Of a DNA stretch of 64,000 bases, positions 17,265-25,543 are shown piece by piece. The stretch's first letter is position 1, and each line of letters opens with the position of its first letter. Under the pieces are notes generated by a model. That model saw nothing but the letters and a program-made list of their open reading frames with translations. It was not told where the DNA came from and did not search any database. Made by a program: the position numbers and the translations under genes. This DNA comes from Candidatus Hadarchaeales archaeon (GTDB lineage Archaea > Hadarchaeota > Hadarchaeia > Hadarchaeales > WYZ-LMO6), in the NCBI GenBank assembly GCA_038736355.1, contig JAVYML010000001.1:368908-432907 (forward strand), written 5' to 3'.

Positions 17265-17837
17265 TCACCCACCCAACCTTTCCACCAGGACCTTTTTTAT
17301 CTCCTCGAAATGGTCCGGGAGTTCCTCGGGGGGAAGACCCCTCCTGAGATACTCCGAGAACCTCCTGGAATACTCCCTTTCCCTTTCTTCCTTCAGGAGT
17401 CTCGCATACTCGGCGATGTGTTCTCCCCTTATCCTTTCCTCGGAGGGAAGTACCTGCTCCGAGTGGGGAATCTTCAGACCCGCATCCAGTGCCCCCTTGA
17501 GCACGGCAAAAACCTTGGAAGAGGGAACGGGAGTATGCAAACCTATGTCCAGCACGCACTCCTCCACTCCCGCCTTCTTGGCCCTCAAACCGCACATCAA
17601 ACCCACCAGGTAGGCGGCCGGAGTATTGGAGGTACCTCCCTTCCAGCCGAACTTCTTGAGTTCCCCGGAAAAGGCCGATGCCTTCACCTTATCACCTTTG
17701 GCGTTGAACTCCACCACTTGGGCCCTCACGTGGTTCAGGGAAACCCTTGCCACCAAACGGGGCTTTCCGGACTTGAGGAGCCTGAACCTGAGCCTGTAGT
17801 CGGTCCTTCCTTCCCTCCTCCTCCTGAAGTTCCTCAC
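17265..17837 (-). CDS. rpl18: 50S ribosomal protein L18
   Basis: Ribosomal protein uL18 (eukaryal L5 type), 190 residues, which binds 5S rRNA. FRRRREGRTDYRLRFRLLKSGKPRLVARVS is the conserved 5S-binding start (given here only as landmark from residue 4), then NTPAAYLVGLMCGLRAKKAG and LDIGLHTP. The GTG start overlaps the L19e stop by four bases. Confidence 0.96.
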   Translation of the reverse strand: MRNFRRRREGRTDYRLRFRLLKSGKPRLVARVSLNHVRAQVVEFNAKGDKVKASAFSGELKKFGWKGGTSNTPAAYLVGLMCGLRAKKAGVEECVLDIGLHTPVPSSKVFAVLKGALDAGLKIPHSEQVLPSEERIRGEHIAEYARLLKEEREREYSRRFSEYLRRGLPPEELPDHFEEIKKVLVERLGG

Positions 17838-18265
17838 TTCCCCTCACCCTCCCTCTCCTTCAGATAGGCCTCCAGGTGGGCTTTGCTCCTGAAGTAACCC
17901 CCACTCACCTTCCGGTATAGCCTGCGGTATTCCGATCTGGAAATCTTGCCACTGTCCCTCAGTTCCCTGAGCTTCTTCCTCAGGGCCCTTACCCTCCTTA
18001 TCCATCTCTCCTTTTTCGGGAGCCTCGCCCCCCAGGAACCCTTCTTGCTCCCGGGCCCCCTCTTCCTCTCCTTTCCCCTCTTCCTCCCCCTGCTTATCCC
18101 CTTCACGGGCTTCGCCCTTATCGCCCCCTCCTTTATCAGGCGTTCCACATCCCTCCTCGTTATGGCGGAAGCGATCTCCTCAAGCCTGGAGGGATCCATC
18201 CAAATCCTGTTCTCCCCCACCCCAAGCAAGCTCGCCGCCAACCTGCGCTGGGTGCTGAGCTTCAT
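17834..18265 (-). CDS. rpl19e: 50S ribosomal protein L19e
   Basis: Ribosomal protein eL19, 143 residues: [20 protein letters not shown], then a very basic linker ([18 protein letters not shown]) and a helical tail with [21 protein letters not shown]. It joins the two subunits in archaeal ribosomes. Start ATG overlaps the L32e stop. Confidence 0.96.
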   Translation of the reverse strand: MKLSTQRRLAASLLGVGENRIWMDPSRLEEIASAITRRDVERLIKEGAIRAKPVKGISRGRKRGKERKRGPGSKKGSWGARLPKKERWIRRVRALRKKLRELRDSGKISRSEYRRLYRKVSGGYFRSKAHLEAYLKEREGEGK

Positions 18266-18618
18266 CCTCCCCTCCCCGGATTGAGCACCTTAAGGCCCAG
18301 CTCCTTGGCCCTGGAAAGGATTTGCTCCCTTTTCTTCTTCCCCACCGTGGAAGAAATCCTCACCGCATGGGTGGAGGGATCTATCCCTTCCAGATCTTCC
18401 GGACGGCTCACCAGAACCTCCCTCAAACCGCAGGGATGCAAGCCCCGCAGTTCCCTGGGGTTCCTGTATCCTATCTTCACCACTGCAGGCTTGCCCTTGA
18501 TCTCCAATCTCATCTTGCTGTCCTTCCCCTTTGGTCTCCTCCACTTCTCCCCCACCCTCTTGTACCTGAACCACTCCTGCCTCCTGAACTTCGGAAGTTT
18601 CCTCTTCTGCATCCTCAT
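18262..18618 (-). CDS. rpl32e: 50S ribosomal protein L32e
   Basis: Ribosomal protein eL32, about 118 residues: [39 protein letters not shown] and a C-terminal [19 protein letters not shown] place the start at the ATG at 18618, which overlaps the L6 stop as ATGA; an ATG seven codons upstream would lie inside rpl6. Confidence 0.95.
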   Translation of the reverse strand: MRMQKRKLPKFRRQEWFRYKRVGEKWRRPKGKDSKMRLEIKGKPAVVKIGYRNPRELRGLHPCGLREVLVSRPEDLEGIDPSTHAVRISSTVGKKKREQILSRAKELGLKVLNPGRGG

Positions 18619-19136
18619 CCCCTCTCGAAAAGGTAACATCCGTCCTGAAAGACCCTCGGGTCCCTTCCCTTCACCCTGCTCGCCTGTTCTATGTTGAGGG
18701 CGGTCTGCCCCACCTCCTCCTTGTCCACACCTTCCACTATGATCTCATCACCCACCACCCTCACCTGTGCCCTTCCCATGATCTTCGCCACCCTCGGGAC
18801 CTTTTCCCCCAAGAGGTTATGGATGGTAACCCTGTCCCCCTCCACCTTCACCGTGATGGGGAAGTGGGAATAGACGATTTTGAGCTTGTACACAAAACCC
18901 TGGGTTACGCCCTTGAAGGCATTGCGCAGGTGGGCCTTGATGGTACCGATCATGGCCTTGACCCTCCTCTTTTCCGAGGGGGAAGAGATCTTGATCCTTC
19001 TCCCTTCCATTCTCAGCTGTATGTCCCTGAGGTTGAAGGTCCTGTAAACCGTGCCCTTGGGTCCGCTGACCTCCACCCTTCCACCCTCCATCTTCACTTC
19101 CACCCCCTCCGGAATCTCTATTTCTTCCTCGGGCAT
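18615..19136 (-). CDS. rpl6: 50S ribosomal protein L6
   Basis: Ribosomal protein uL6, 173 residues, at the base of the GTPase stalk. Two related beta domains are visible, with [15 protein letters not shown] in the first and [15 protein letters not shown]-like [15 protein letters not shown] in the second; the tail [18 protein letters not shown]-like region is archaeal. Three in-frame starts (19145, 19142, 19136) compete; I choose 19136, which has GGTGAT six bases before it. Confidence 0.95.
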   Translation of the reverse strand: MPEEEIEIPEGVEVKMEGGRVEVSGPKGTVYRTFNLRDIQLRMEGRRIKISSPSEKRRVKAMIGTIKAHLRNAFKGVTQGFVYKLKIVYSHFPITVKVEGDRVTIHNLLGEKVPRVAKIMGRAQVRVVGDEIIVEGVDKEEVGQTALNIEQASRVKGRDPRVFQDGCYLFERG

Positions 19137-19145
19137 GGCCATCAC

Positions 19146-19523
19146 CTAGTAAACGTAGGCCAAAAGCTTCCCACCCACCCCCCTTTCCTTGGCCTGGGAA
19201 AGGGAGATCACCCCTTGGGAAGAGGTGATGACGATGGTTCCCAGACCGCTCGCGGGAAGGAACCTCTTCTCCCACTTCTCGTATTCTCCCTTCTTCACGG
19301 AGTGTCTGGGTTTGATGGCCCCACACCTGTTGATCCTCCCCCTGAGTTTCACGCGCAGGGTATTCCCTTCCCTCACGAAATCCTCGATGTATCCCTCCTC
19401 CTTGAAAACCTCTAGGACCCTCTCTATCAATCTGGAGGTGGGATAAACCACCACTTCCTTCTTCCCCGCCTTTTCGCAGTTGTAGATCTTGGAGAGGGCG
19501 TTGGCTAGGGGATCGAGTAACAT
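19146..19523 (-). CDS. rps8: 30S ribosomal protein S8
   Basis: Ribosomal protein uS8, 125 residues, a primary 16S-binding protein. DPLANALSKIYNCEKAGKKE, LIERVLEVFKEEGYIEDF and GLGTIVITSSQGVIS are diagnostic. The ATG at 19523 is eight bases after the S14 stop; a longer frame upstream overlaps S14 and is not credible. Confidence 0.97.
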   Translation of the reverse strand: MLLDPLANALSKIYNCEKAGKKEVVVYPTSRLIERVLEVFKEEGYIEDFVREGNTLRVKLRGRINRCGAIKPRHSVKKGEYEKWEKRFLPASGLGTIVITSSQGVISLSQAKERGVGGKLLAYVY

Positions 19524-19531
19524 CTCCACAC

Positions 19532-19675
19532 CTAATGGTATTTCTTGAAGCCCAGTTTGGGGGCCAGCTCCCTGAAGCATCTCCTACAAAGGTAGAGTCC
19601 ATACCTAGTGAGGACTGGGCCCGACCTTCCGCATTTCCTGCACTTGTGAGCCCCCTTTCCGAAGACCCTCTTCAT
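19532..19675 (-). CDS. rps14: 30S ribosomal protein S14 (zinc-binding)
   Basis: Short gene (47 codons) between L5 and S8, where S14 always sits in this operon. The product starts [20 protein letters not shown] and ends [11 protein letters not shown]; the four zinc ligands are CRKC and CRRC. This is the archaeal/eukaryal S29-type uS14 of the 30S head. The ATG overlaps the last codons of rpl5. Confidence 0.97.
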   Translation of the reverse strand: MKRVFGKGAHKCRKCGRSGPVLTRYGLYLCRRCFRELAPKLGFKKYH

Positions 19676-20172
19676 TCCACCACCGTTACTCCCAACTTTT
19701 CAGTCACGAATTTTATGGCTTCCTCCTTTCCTATCCTGTGGGAAGGTGGTATTTTCGCCCTTTGTCTCTTCCTCCTCTTCACCCTGAATCCCGGCCTCTC
19801 CAAGGAAACGCACACATCCATCCCGAACATGCCCAGCTCCGGATCGTACTTCACCCCAGGAATATCGATGTATTCCCTTATGCCGAAGGAGAAGTTACCG
19901 TTCCCATCGAAACACTTGGAGGAAAGACGGTTGTCCACGGCCTGGAGGAGCCTCACCAGCATCTCCTCCGCCTTCTTCCCCCTCAGGGTAACCTTCACGC
20001 CCACGGGATCCCCCCTCTTCATGCCGAATTCCCTTATGGTCTTCTTGGCAAGCGTGCGGAAGGGTTTCTGCCCACAGAGCCTCTCGAGGAGGGTTTCCGC
20101 CTTCGAAAGTTTTTCTCCCCCTTCCCCCACCCCTATGTTGAGGGTAACCTTTTCTATCCTCACTTCCCTCAT
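19672..20172 (-). CDS. rpl5: 50S ribosomal protein L5
   Basis: Ribosomal protein uL5 (166 aa), which contacts 5S rRNA and the P-site t[42 protein letters not shown] and the archaeal [16 protein letters not shown] are conserved. The ATG at 20172 is preferred to the TTG three codons upstream (20181), which overlaps the S4e stop; both are possible. Confidence 0.96.
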   Translation of the reverse strand: MREVRIEKVTLNIGVGEGGEKLSKAETLLERLCGQKPFRTLAKKTIREFGMKRGDPVGVKVTLRGKKAEEMLVRLLQAVDNRLSSKCFDGNGNFSFGIREYIDIPGVKYDPELGMFGMDVCVSLERPGFRVKRRKRQRAKIPPSHRIGKEEAIKFVTEKLGVTVVE

Positions 20173-20177
20173 GGGGT

Positions 20178-20867
20178 TCAAGCCTTCACCTCCAGGGGCT
20201 TATCCAGCGGAAAGACGTAATCGAAGGGAGCCTGAAACCTGCCTCCATCCTCTTCCAGCTCCACCTCCCTTCCCTCCACTTTCGCGATCCTTCCCACCTT
20301 TCCCACGTTCTTCCCTCCCGTTACGAGCGCCCACACACCCGGTTGGAAGGGTATCCTCCCCACCACCCTGTAGTCGGGAAGGGAGAGTTTGAGGGTGTCA
20401 CCCACCTTTACCTCGTTGTAATCCCCCAACACCGTCTTACCGTCGTGGAGGGAGAGCTGGATTTTCCCCCCCTTCACCATCCTCTTTCCCGTCACCCTGC
20501 AGAGTTTGAAGGAAGTTTCTTCGGCGGGAAGGGGAATGAGCCTCCCGTTCCTATCCATGGAGATCAGGTAGGAAGTGCCCAGGGAGGGAAGGGAGACGAG
20601 ATCCATCAGTCCCACGGGAAAGCGATGGTCTGTCCTCACCCTCCCATCCACCAGTACTTTCCTTTCGGCCAGTACCTTCTTGGTTTCCGAAAGGGTGGAG
20701 GTCAGACCCAAGAGATCCCTCAGGAGGATGGCGAGGGGAAGGGCCCGGTCGGCAGGATGGGGTCCTGGTCCAGCCTTCACTGCCCAAGGAAGGGACTTCC
20801 TTGGAAGCTTCACCGCCCGCGGTACCGCATACCGTTTGAGATGCCTCTTCGGACCCTTCTTTACCAT
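20178..20867 (-). CDS. rps4e: 30S ribosomal protein S4e
   Basis: Ribosomal protein eS4, 229 residues. The N-terminal [20 protein letters not shown] is followed by an S4-like RNA-binding part ([24 protein letters not shown]) and a KOW motif near the C-terminus ([17 protein letters not shown]). Here it is the first gene of the operon: the L24, L14, S17 and L29 genes that normally precede it are not in the window, and a TATA-like element lies about 33 bases upstream. Confidence 0.97.
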   Translation of the reverse strand: MVKKGPKRHLKRYAVPRAVKLPRKSLPWAVKAGPGPHPADRALPLAILLRDLLGLTSTLSETKKVLAERKVLVDGRVRTDHRFPVGLMDLVSLPSLGTSYLISMDRNGRLIPLPAEETSFKLCRVTGKRMVKGGKIQLSLHDGKTVLGDYNEVKVGDTLKLSLPDYRVVGRIPFQPGVWALVTGGKNVGKVGRIAKVEGREVELEEDGGRFQAPFDYVFPLDKPLEVKA

Positions 20868-20896
20868 TTTCGACCTCTATACCTTCCTCTTCCCTC

Positions 20897-20905
20897 TCTT
20901 AAAGG
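20897..20905 (-). promoter_or_regulatory. TATA box of spc-type ribosomal operon
   Basis: Minus-strand CCTTTAAGA about 30-38 bases before the S4e ATG, in the short gap shared with the divergent MoaD-like gene. It is the likely start of the long S4e-to-Cbf5 transcript. Confidence 0.4.
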
Positions 20906-20960
20906 TGCTGAACCGGTTTTTTCTCCCAACTTTTTTATTCCCCCTTCCTTCTCTTTTTGA

Positions 20961-21233
20961 ATGGTCAAGGTCAAATTTTTCGCCAAGTTCAGGGAACTGG
21001 CTGGCGGGGAAGAAATGGAAGTGGAAGCCGAAAATGTACGTTCCCTCCTCCTAATCCTCAAGGAGAAGAGAGAGGGGCTGGGAAAAGCTTTGCTGGAAGA
21101 AGGGGGAAAGGACCTCAAAAAAACGGTAAAGGTGCTGGTCAACGGAAGGGAAGTCCGTTGGCTCAAAGGACTCGATACCCCCCTCAAAAAGGGGGATGTG
21201 GTTTATCTCTTCCCACCAGTGGGTGGGGGATAG
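20961..21233 (+). CDS. MoaD/ThiS-family sulfur carrier 1
   Basis: Small beta-grasp protein (90 aa) of the MoaD/ThiS ubiquitin-like family. It begins VKVKFFAKFRELAGGEE, the usual MoaD start, and ends in FPPVGGG, with the Gly-Gly tail that is adenylated and loaded with sulfur. MoaD supplies the dithiolene sulfurs of molybdo/tungstopterin. CTTTTTTATT about 25 bases upstream is a likely TATA box for a leaderless message. It is the first of three related genes that precede an AOR-family enzyme, overlapping in style as one operon. Confidence 0.88.
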   Translation: MVKVKFFAKFRELAGGEEMEVEAENVRSLLLILKEKREGLGKALLEEGGKDLKKTVKVLVNGREVRWLKGLDTPLKKGDVVYLFPPVGGG

Positions 21234-21237
21234 TGGG

Positions 21238-21444
21238 ATGAAAATAAGGGTGAGGATTCTGGAGGAGCTGGAGGAAAGGGAGATAGAGCTTCCGGAGGGG
21301 GCCACGGTGGAAGCCCTCCTTTCAAAACTGGGTTTGAAGGAACAGGGGATAGTGGTGATCAGGGAAAAGAAAATCATCGAAGGAAAGGAGGAGTTGAGAG
21401 AAGGTGACAGGATTCGGATCCTACCGGTGGCCATAGGTGGATGA
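21238..21444 (+). CDS. MoaD/ThiS-family sulfur carrier 2
   Basis: Short ubiquitin-like protein (68 aa), closer in length to ThiS: KIRVRILEELEEREIELPEG, GATVEALLSKLGLKEQG, and a tail IRILPVAIGG with terminal Gly-Gly. The ATG at 21238 follows the first carrier by four bases. It could serve a different acceptor than carrier 1 (thiazole or tungstopterin); which one cannot be read from sequence. Confidence 0.85.
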   Translation: MKIRVRILEELEEREIELPEGATVEALLSKLGLKEQGIVVIREKKIIEGKEELREGDRIRILPVAIGG

Positions 21445-21480
21445 ACCTGATTTATTTAGAAGCTATCTCAAAATACTGTG

Positions 21481-21753
21481 ATGCCGAGGGTCAGGGTCAA
21501 ACCGGGTCTCCTCCTCACGGAGAAGATAGGGGAAGTGGAGATAGAAGGAAACACGGTTGGGGAGATCCTCGGGGAATTCGAGAGGAGATTCTCGAGGGAA
21601 CTGGAAGAGTTGGAACTCTTGGAGAATGGAAAACTTCCCTCCTCCTTCATCCTGCTCCTGAACGGAAGGAACGTCAAACTCCTCGAGGGAGAAAGAACGA
21701 GGGTAAAAGAGGGCGACCTGCTGATGATCCTCCCTCCGGCCGCCGGTGGGTGA
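21481..21753 (+). CDS. MoaD/ThiS-family sulfur carrier 3
   Basis: Third ubiquitin-like carrier, 90 residues: VRVKPGLLLTEKIGEVEIEG, a longer central helix (LGEFERRFSRELEELELLENG), FILLLNGRNVKLLEG, and the tail LMILPPAAGG. ATG at 21481 or the GTG just before it. The AOR-family gene begins directly after its stop (TGA ATG), so the two are almost surely co-translated, making this carrier the best candidate for supplying the enzyme's cofactor. Confidence 0.86.
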   Translation: MPRVRVKPGLLLTEKIGEVEIEGNTVGEILGEFERRFSRELEELELLENGKLPSSFILLLNGRNVKLLEGERTRVKEGDLLMILPPAAGG

Positions 21754-23793
21754 ATGGAAAGCCGAGTAGCCTTTCTGAACGCTGGCAAGAAGGAGCTTCG
21801 GATCTCGGAAGTGAAGGATCCGAACCTTCTGGGGCCAGTGGACTGGGGCCTCTATTGCCACCTCGAACTCTATCGAAGTTACCTCTATCCCCCCTACGAC
21901 GAACACAACGTACTCTGCCTGGGAATGGGCAAACTCGCTGGAAGTTGCATACCGGGGACCCATCGTCTCACCCTTTGCTTCCGCTCTCCCCTTTGGGAGG
22001 GCTTCTTCTTTTCCACCATAGGAGGGGCAGCCTATGCCTTCCGTCACCTGGGAGTTGAATACCTGGCCCTAGAGGGAAGGGCGGAAACTCCCCTGGCGGT
22101 GGCCCTGAAGGGTTCCCCCTCTGGATTGGAGATGAAGTTCAGGGAACTTTCTCCGGGTGAGCTCCAGGAGATTTACAAGGGATACGAAGGTGAGGAAGGT
22201 GTTTACGCCCTGCACGAATTCCTGCTCGAGGAATTCGGTGGATGGTACAGGAAGAGGGGAAGCCAGCTGGAATACCGCGTGCTCTGTGTGGGCCCCGCCT
22301 CCCTCCACACGAATCTGGGGGGAATCTTTTCCTCGGCCGTGAAGGGGGAGAAAAAGGACGTGGGGGCCGAGGATTGGGCGGCCAGGGGGGGCCCTGGCTC
22401 CGTGATGGCTAGGGCCCATGGGGTGATAGCCCTGGTGCTGGGGGGAAGGAACGAATGGAGGAAGTTTCCAGGAGTCAACCTAGCGGATCCGGAGGAGGCG
22501 GAGGAAGTCTTCAAGAAACTCCTTGGGAAGGGGATGATGAAGGTGGCCTCGGAAGCCACCGTCAAATACAGGTACGACGAAGCGGTGGGATCGGGAGGAA
22601 CCTTTGGGGTAAACTACTTCGTGCTTAGGGAACTGGCGATCATGTTTGGTTGGAGTTCCGTGAACCTTCCCAAGGAGAAGAGGCTGGAACTCTACGAAAG
22701 GCTGATCCGGACCAAGTACCTCAAACAGTTCGACCAAGAAATCACCTCCAGGAAGCACCTCCGTCCTTCCCTGGAGATTCCCTCCACGTTCTCGAGACCG
22801 TGGGTGAGGGTGAAGGTGTGGAAAAACTGCGGGGAACCCTGTCCAGGGGTGTGTAAGAAGGTGAGGGATAGATACAAAAAGGATTATGAACCCTACGAAG
22901 CCAACGGTCCCAACTGCGGGATCTTCGATCAAAGGGCTGCCGAAAGGGCCGTGTACAAGGTGGATTCTCTGGGTTTTGACGGCATAGAGTTCGGAAACAC
23001 CTGCGGATGGATCTTCGAATGTCTCCATTCCGGGCTACTACAACCCCACGAACTGGGACTGGAGGAAAATCCTTCCTTCGACCCCTCCTCCTTCCATCCC
23101 TCCGATTCCTGGAAAAATGCAACCCTTCTGGAAAAACTGGCCGAGGCCGTGGCCTACCGCGAGAACGAGCTTTCGGGTTTGATAGGGGAGGGGGTGAGAA
23201 GGGCAGCGAAGGAATTCGATCGAAGGTTTGAGGAAAGGGTGAGGAAAACGGGAAAGAGGTTCGAGGATCTGGCAGTTTACGTGGCCTTCGGGAGGGACGG
23301 TTCCATCACCCCTGCCATGTACTGGAGTCCGGGTAACCTCATGCCCGTACCCATCCAAGGGAAATACTTCACCTTCTATCACTCGGAGTTCAAGGAACCG
23401 GAAGAATTCGCGGAACTCTGTTATCAAAGGGCGGTCAAGGAGATGTACTCGGAAAACAACGGCCTTTGCAGGTTTCACAGGGGATGGAGCGAGCGCATCC
23501 TTCCCCGCCTTCTAGAGGAAGCTTGGGGGATAAAGGTGGACTACGATGCCCACTGCAAGGGAATACTGAAGAGGATCGTAGAATACAACAGGAAGGCGGG
23601 TGTGGGGCCTGTTTTCTTCGAGGGAGAGAGGATAGTGGATGTGGTGGCCACCATGGCCAGGGAACTCTCGGAGAAGAACGAAAGCGGGAGGAAGTGGTGG
23701 GAGAAGTTTCAAAGGGACAAGTGGGGGGCGGCGAAGGAATACTGGGAGAGATTCCTGAGGAAGTACGAAGAACTAGTCTTGGGATCTATTTGA
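21754..23793 (+). CDS. aldehyde ferredoxin oxidoreductase family enzyme
   Basis: Tungsten-dependent AOR-family oxidoreductase, 679 residues. Family signatures are TIGGAAYAFRHLGVEYLALEG in domain 1, WAARGGPGSVMARAHGV (the pterin-binding RGG turn near residue 211), and the iron-sulfur ligands NCGEPCPGVC (Cys 359, 363, 367) with the fourth in NNGLCRFH (Cys 572). AORs oxidise aldehydes to acids with ferredoxin; the substrate here is unknown, and divergence from AOR/FOR/GAPOR suggests a separate subfamily. The first spacing is C-x3-C-x3-C, whereas classical AOR has C-x2-C-x3-C. Three sulfur-carrier genes precede it. Its end overlaps the convergent membrane-protein gene by 21 bases. Confidence 0.88.
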   Translation: MESRVAFLNAGKKELRISEVKDPNLLGPVDWGLYCHLELYRSYLYPPYDEHNVLCLGMGKLAGSCIPGTHRLTLCFRSPLWEGFFFSTIGGAAYAFRHLGVEYLALEGRAETPLAVALKGSPSGLEMKFRELSPGELQEIYKGYEGEEGVYALHEFLLEEFGGWYRKRGSQLEYRVLCVGPASLHTNLGGIFSSAVKGEKKDVGAEDWAARGGPGSVMARAHGVIALVLGGRNEWRKFPGVNLADPEEAEEVFKKLLGKGMMKVASEATVKYRYDEAVGSGGTFGVNYFVLRELAIMFGWSSVNLPKEKRLELYERLIRTKYLKQFDQEITSRKHLRPSLEIPSTFSRPWVRVKVWKNCGEPCPGVCKKVRDRYKKDYEPYEANGPNCGIFDQRAAERAVYKVDSLGFDGIEFGNTCGWIFECLHSGLLQPHELGLEENPSFDPSSFHPSDSWKNATLLEKLAEAVAYRENELSGLIGEGVRRAAKEFDRRFEERVRKTGKRFEDLAVYVAFGRDGSITPAMYWSPGNLMPVPIQGKYFTFYHSEFKEPEEFAELCYQRAVKEMYSENNGLCRFHRGWSERILPRLLEEAWGIKVDYDAHCKGILKRIVEYNRKAGVGPVFFEGERIVDVVATMARELSEKNESGRKWWEKFQRDKWGAAKEYWERFLRKYEELVLGSI

Positions 23794-24291
23794 CCTGAGG
23801 CCTATCATCCTCCCGTTCCTCAGGAAACTCTTGAGGGATTCCCTGTTGGAATAGAGCTTGAGGGAAAGGAGGAAAAGGGTTACCACCAGGGCTCCCATGT
23901 AGAGCCAGAAGGGAGGGAAGAGGGTGAGGAGGCCCAAAGCTCCCAGGGTCCAGAGGATCCCGCTCGCCACGGCGCAAGGGGCGATGATGGGAAAGGCCTT
24001 CCTTCCCACACCCAACCCATAGGCGGTCATCACCGCCACCATCGAACCCAGGGAAAAGGCCAGCAGGCCAAGGGAGGTAAGGGTTGATCCCTTTCCAAGG
24101 TGAAAGAGGGGCTTCAGCCTGCGGAAGAGGAGCTCCGCCAAGAGGAGCCACAGGAAGGCTATGAGAACATTACAGAAGGAAATGAGGAGGAGGATCTCCT
24201 CTGCCTGAAAGCCCTCGAGCGAAGCACAGGCCGTACCACCCACTGGACCAAAGAACCAAGTGGAGAAGAAGATGTAAAGGAATTCCCTCAT
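23773..24291 (-). CDS. multi-pass membrane protein, function unknown
   Basis: Hydrophobic protein of 172 residues with about four membrane helices: around 1-25 (FLYIFFSTWFFGPVGG), 33-55 (LLLISFCNVLIAFLWLLLAE), 74-95 (GLLAFSLGSMVAVMTAYGLG) and 105-142 (VASGILWTLGALGLLTLF then YMGALVVTLFLLSL). The C-terminus is basic. I do not recognise the family. Its ATG overlaps the M16 peptidase stop by four bases, so the two are co-translated and the protein may assist or respond to that peptidase. Confidence 0.7.
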   Translation of the reverse strand: MREFLYIFFSTWFFGPVGGTACASLEGFQAEEILLLISFCNVLIAFLWLLLAELLFRRLKPLFHLGKGSTLTSLGLLAFSLGSMVAVMTAYGLGVGRKAFPIIAPCAVASGILWTLGALGLLTLFPPFWLYMGALVVTLFLLSLKLYSNRESLKSFLRNGRMIGLRSNRSQD

Positions 24292-25484
24292 CCCCCCGCC
24301 TCCGGAAGGAGGAGGTAAAGGGAATAGTCCTTGAGTCTCCCCAGCTCCCTCACCTCCTCCAGTTTCACCTCGGAAATCCTCTCTTCGTACTTGTAGAACT
24401 CCTCGGCCGATCCCGCCAGCTCCTCGTAAACCAGAGCTAGGGCCACCCTGTAGCTGTTCTCCATCATCAACCTGTGCTGACCTATGAGCTGCTCCTTGGC
24501 CTCCTCCAGTTCCTTCCTCTCAAGCTCGCACATCCCCTTTATCTCGGAAAGCATGAGGTCCCTCACCTCCTCCACCTTCCCAGCCTCCGTTCCCGCATAG
24601 AGGGCCACGTAACCGTAGTTCCTCCCCACGTTGAGATGGGCGGAGACCTCGTACGCCAGACCCCTTTTGTCCCTGATCTCCTGGAAGAGTCTGGAGGAAG
24701 CACCGTCTGCCAGCACCGCCAAGAAGGACTGAAGGGCATACCTCCTTCTATCCCTCAAGGTAGGGGTGTGGAAACCCAGAGCCACATGGGCCTGTTTGAG
24801 TTCTTCCCTCCTCTCCACCCTCTCCCCCCTCCTCTCCCTCACCCGGATATCCGGCTCCTCCCTTTTGGGGAAGGGAAGATACCTCTCCGCCAATTCCACC
24901 ACCTCCTCCGGATCCACCTTCCCCACCACCGAAAGGATGGGGCGGTTGTATTTCTCCAGGAAGTTCCTCAACGAGACTTGGGAGAGCCTCCTCACCGTTT
25001 TCACTGTACCCAGCACCTCCACGCCAAAGGGTTTTTCATAGAGGAGGGATTTGATTTTTCCCAACACGTGACTCTTCGGATTGTCGTGGACCATCTTCAC
25101 TTCCTCCAGCACCACTTTCTTCTCCTTTTCCAGCCTCTCGGGATGGAAGGCGGGATGGAAGAGCATGTCACCCAAGAGCTCCAAACCCAGATCCAGATAT
25201 TGGGAGGGAAGTTTCATCCAGAAGGCTGTGAGCTCCTCCGCCGTGAACCCATTCAAAGTCCCACCCTTCTTCTCCACCGCTGCCGAGAGCTCCTCGGAAG
25301 AACGGGTTTCCGTTCCCTGGAAGAGACAATGCTCCAAGTAATGGGCCACTCCCTTTTCTTCCTCCGGCTCGTGGGCCGCACCAGCCCTCACGGCGAGCAC
25401 GCAGGAGAAAAGGGGAAGCTGTCTTCGCTCCACCAGGATGGTCATGCCGTTCTCCAGTTCCCTCCTGTAGAACTCAGCTTCCAT
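24288..25484 (-). CDS. M16-family zinc metallopeptidase
   Basis: Insulinase/processing-peptidase-like protein, 398 residues. The inverted zinc motif is H48-Y-L-E-H52 (HYLEHCLFQGT), with the third ligand in the LEEVKMV helix at about E128. The second half has the R..Y motif region (SSRLFQEIRDKRGLAYEVSAHLN) expected of M16B enzymes, which act as dimers enclosing a peptide chamber. Length matches the small M16B type. No signal peptide is seen, so it is probably cytosolic. It is divergent from the HDAC-fold gene and shares an operon with the membrane protein. Confidence 0.9.
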   Translation of the reverse strand: MEAEFYRRELENGMTILVERRQLPLFSCVLAVRAGAAHEPEEEKGVAHYLEHCLFQGTETRSSEELSAAVEKKGGTLNGFTAEELTAFWMKLPSQYLDLGLELLGDMLFHPAFHPERLEKEKKVVLEEVKMVHDNPKSHVLGKIKSLLYEKPFGVEVLGTVKTVRRLSQVSLRNFLEKYNRPILSVVGKVDPEEVVELAERYLPFPKREEPDIRVRERRGERVERREELKQAHVALGFHTPTLRDRRRYALQSFLAVLADGASSRLFQEIRDKRGLAYEVSAHLNVGRNYGYVALYAGTEAGKVEEVRDLMLSEIKGMCELERKELEEAKEQLIGQHRLMMENSYRVALALVYEELAGSAEEFYKYEERISEVKLEEVRELGRLKDYSLYLLLPEAGG

Positions 25485-25543
25485 CCTTTTTTCTCCGTGG
25501 AGGAAGGGTTAAGCCTTTTTCTGAAGCCGAGAAGGGGAAAGGG

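Noticed and set aside
18817-19602. 261-codon frame over rpl6/rps8
   Set aside because: Overlaps certain ribosomal protein genes in another frame and has low-complexity Gly/Gln sequence.
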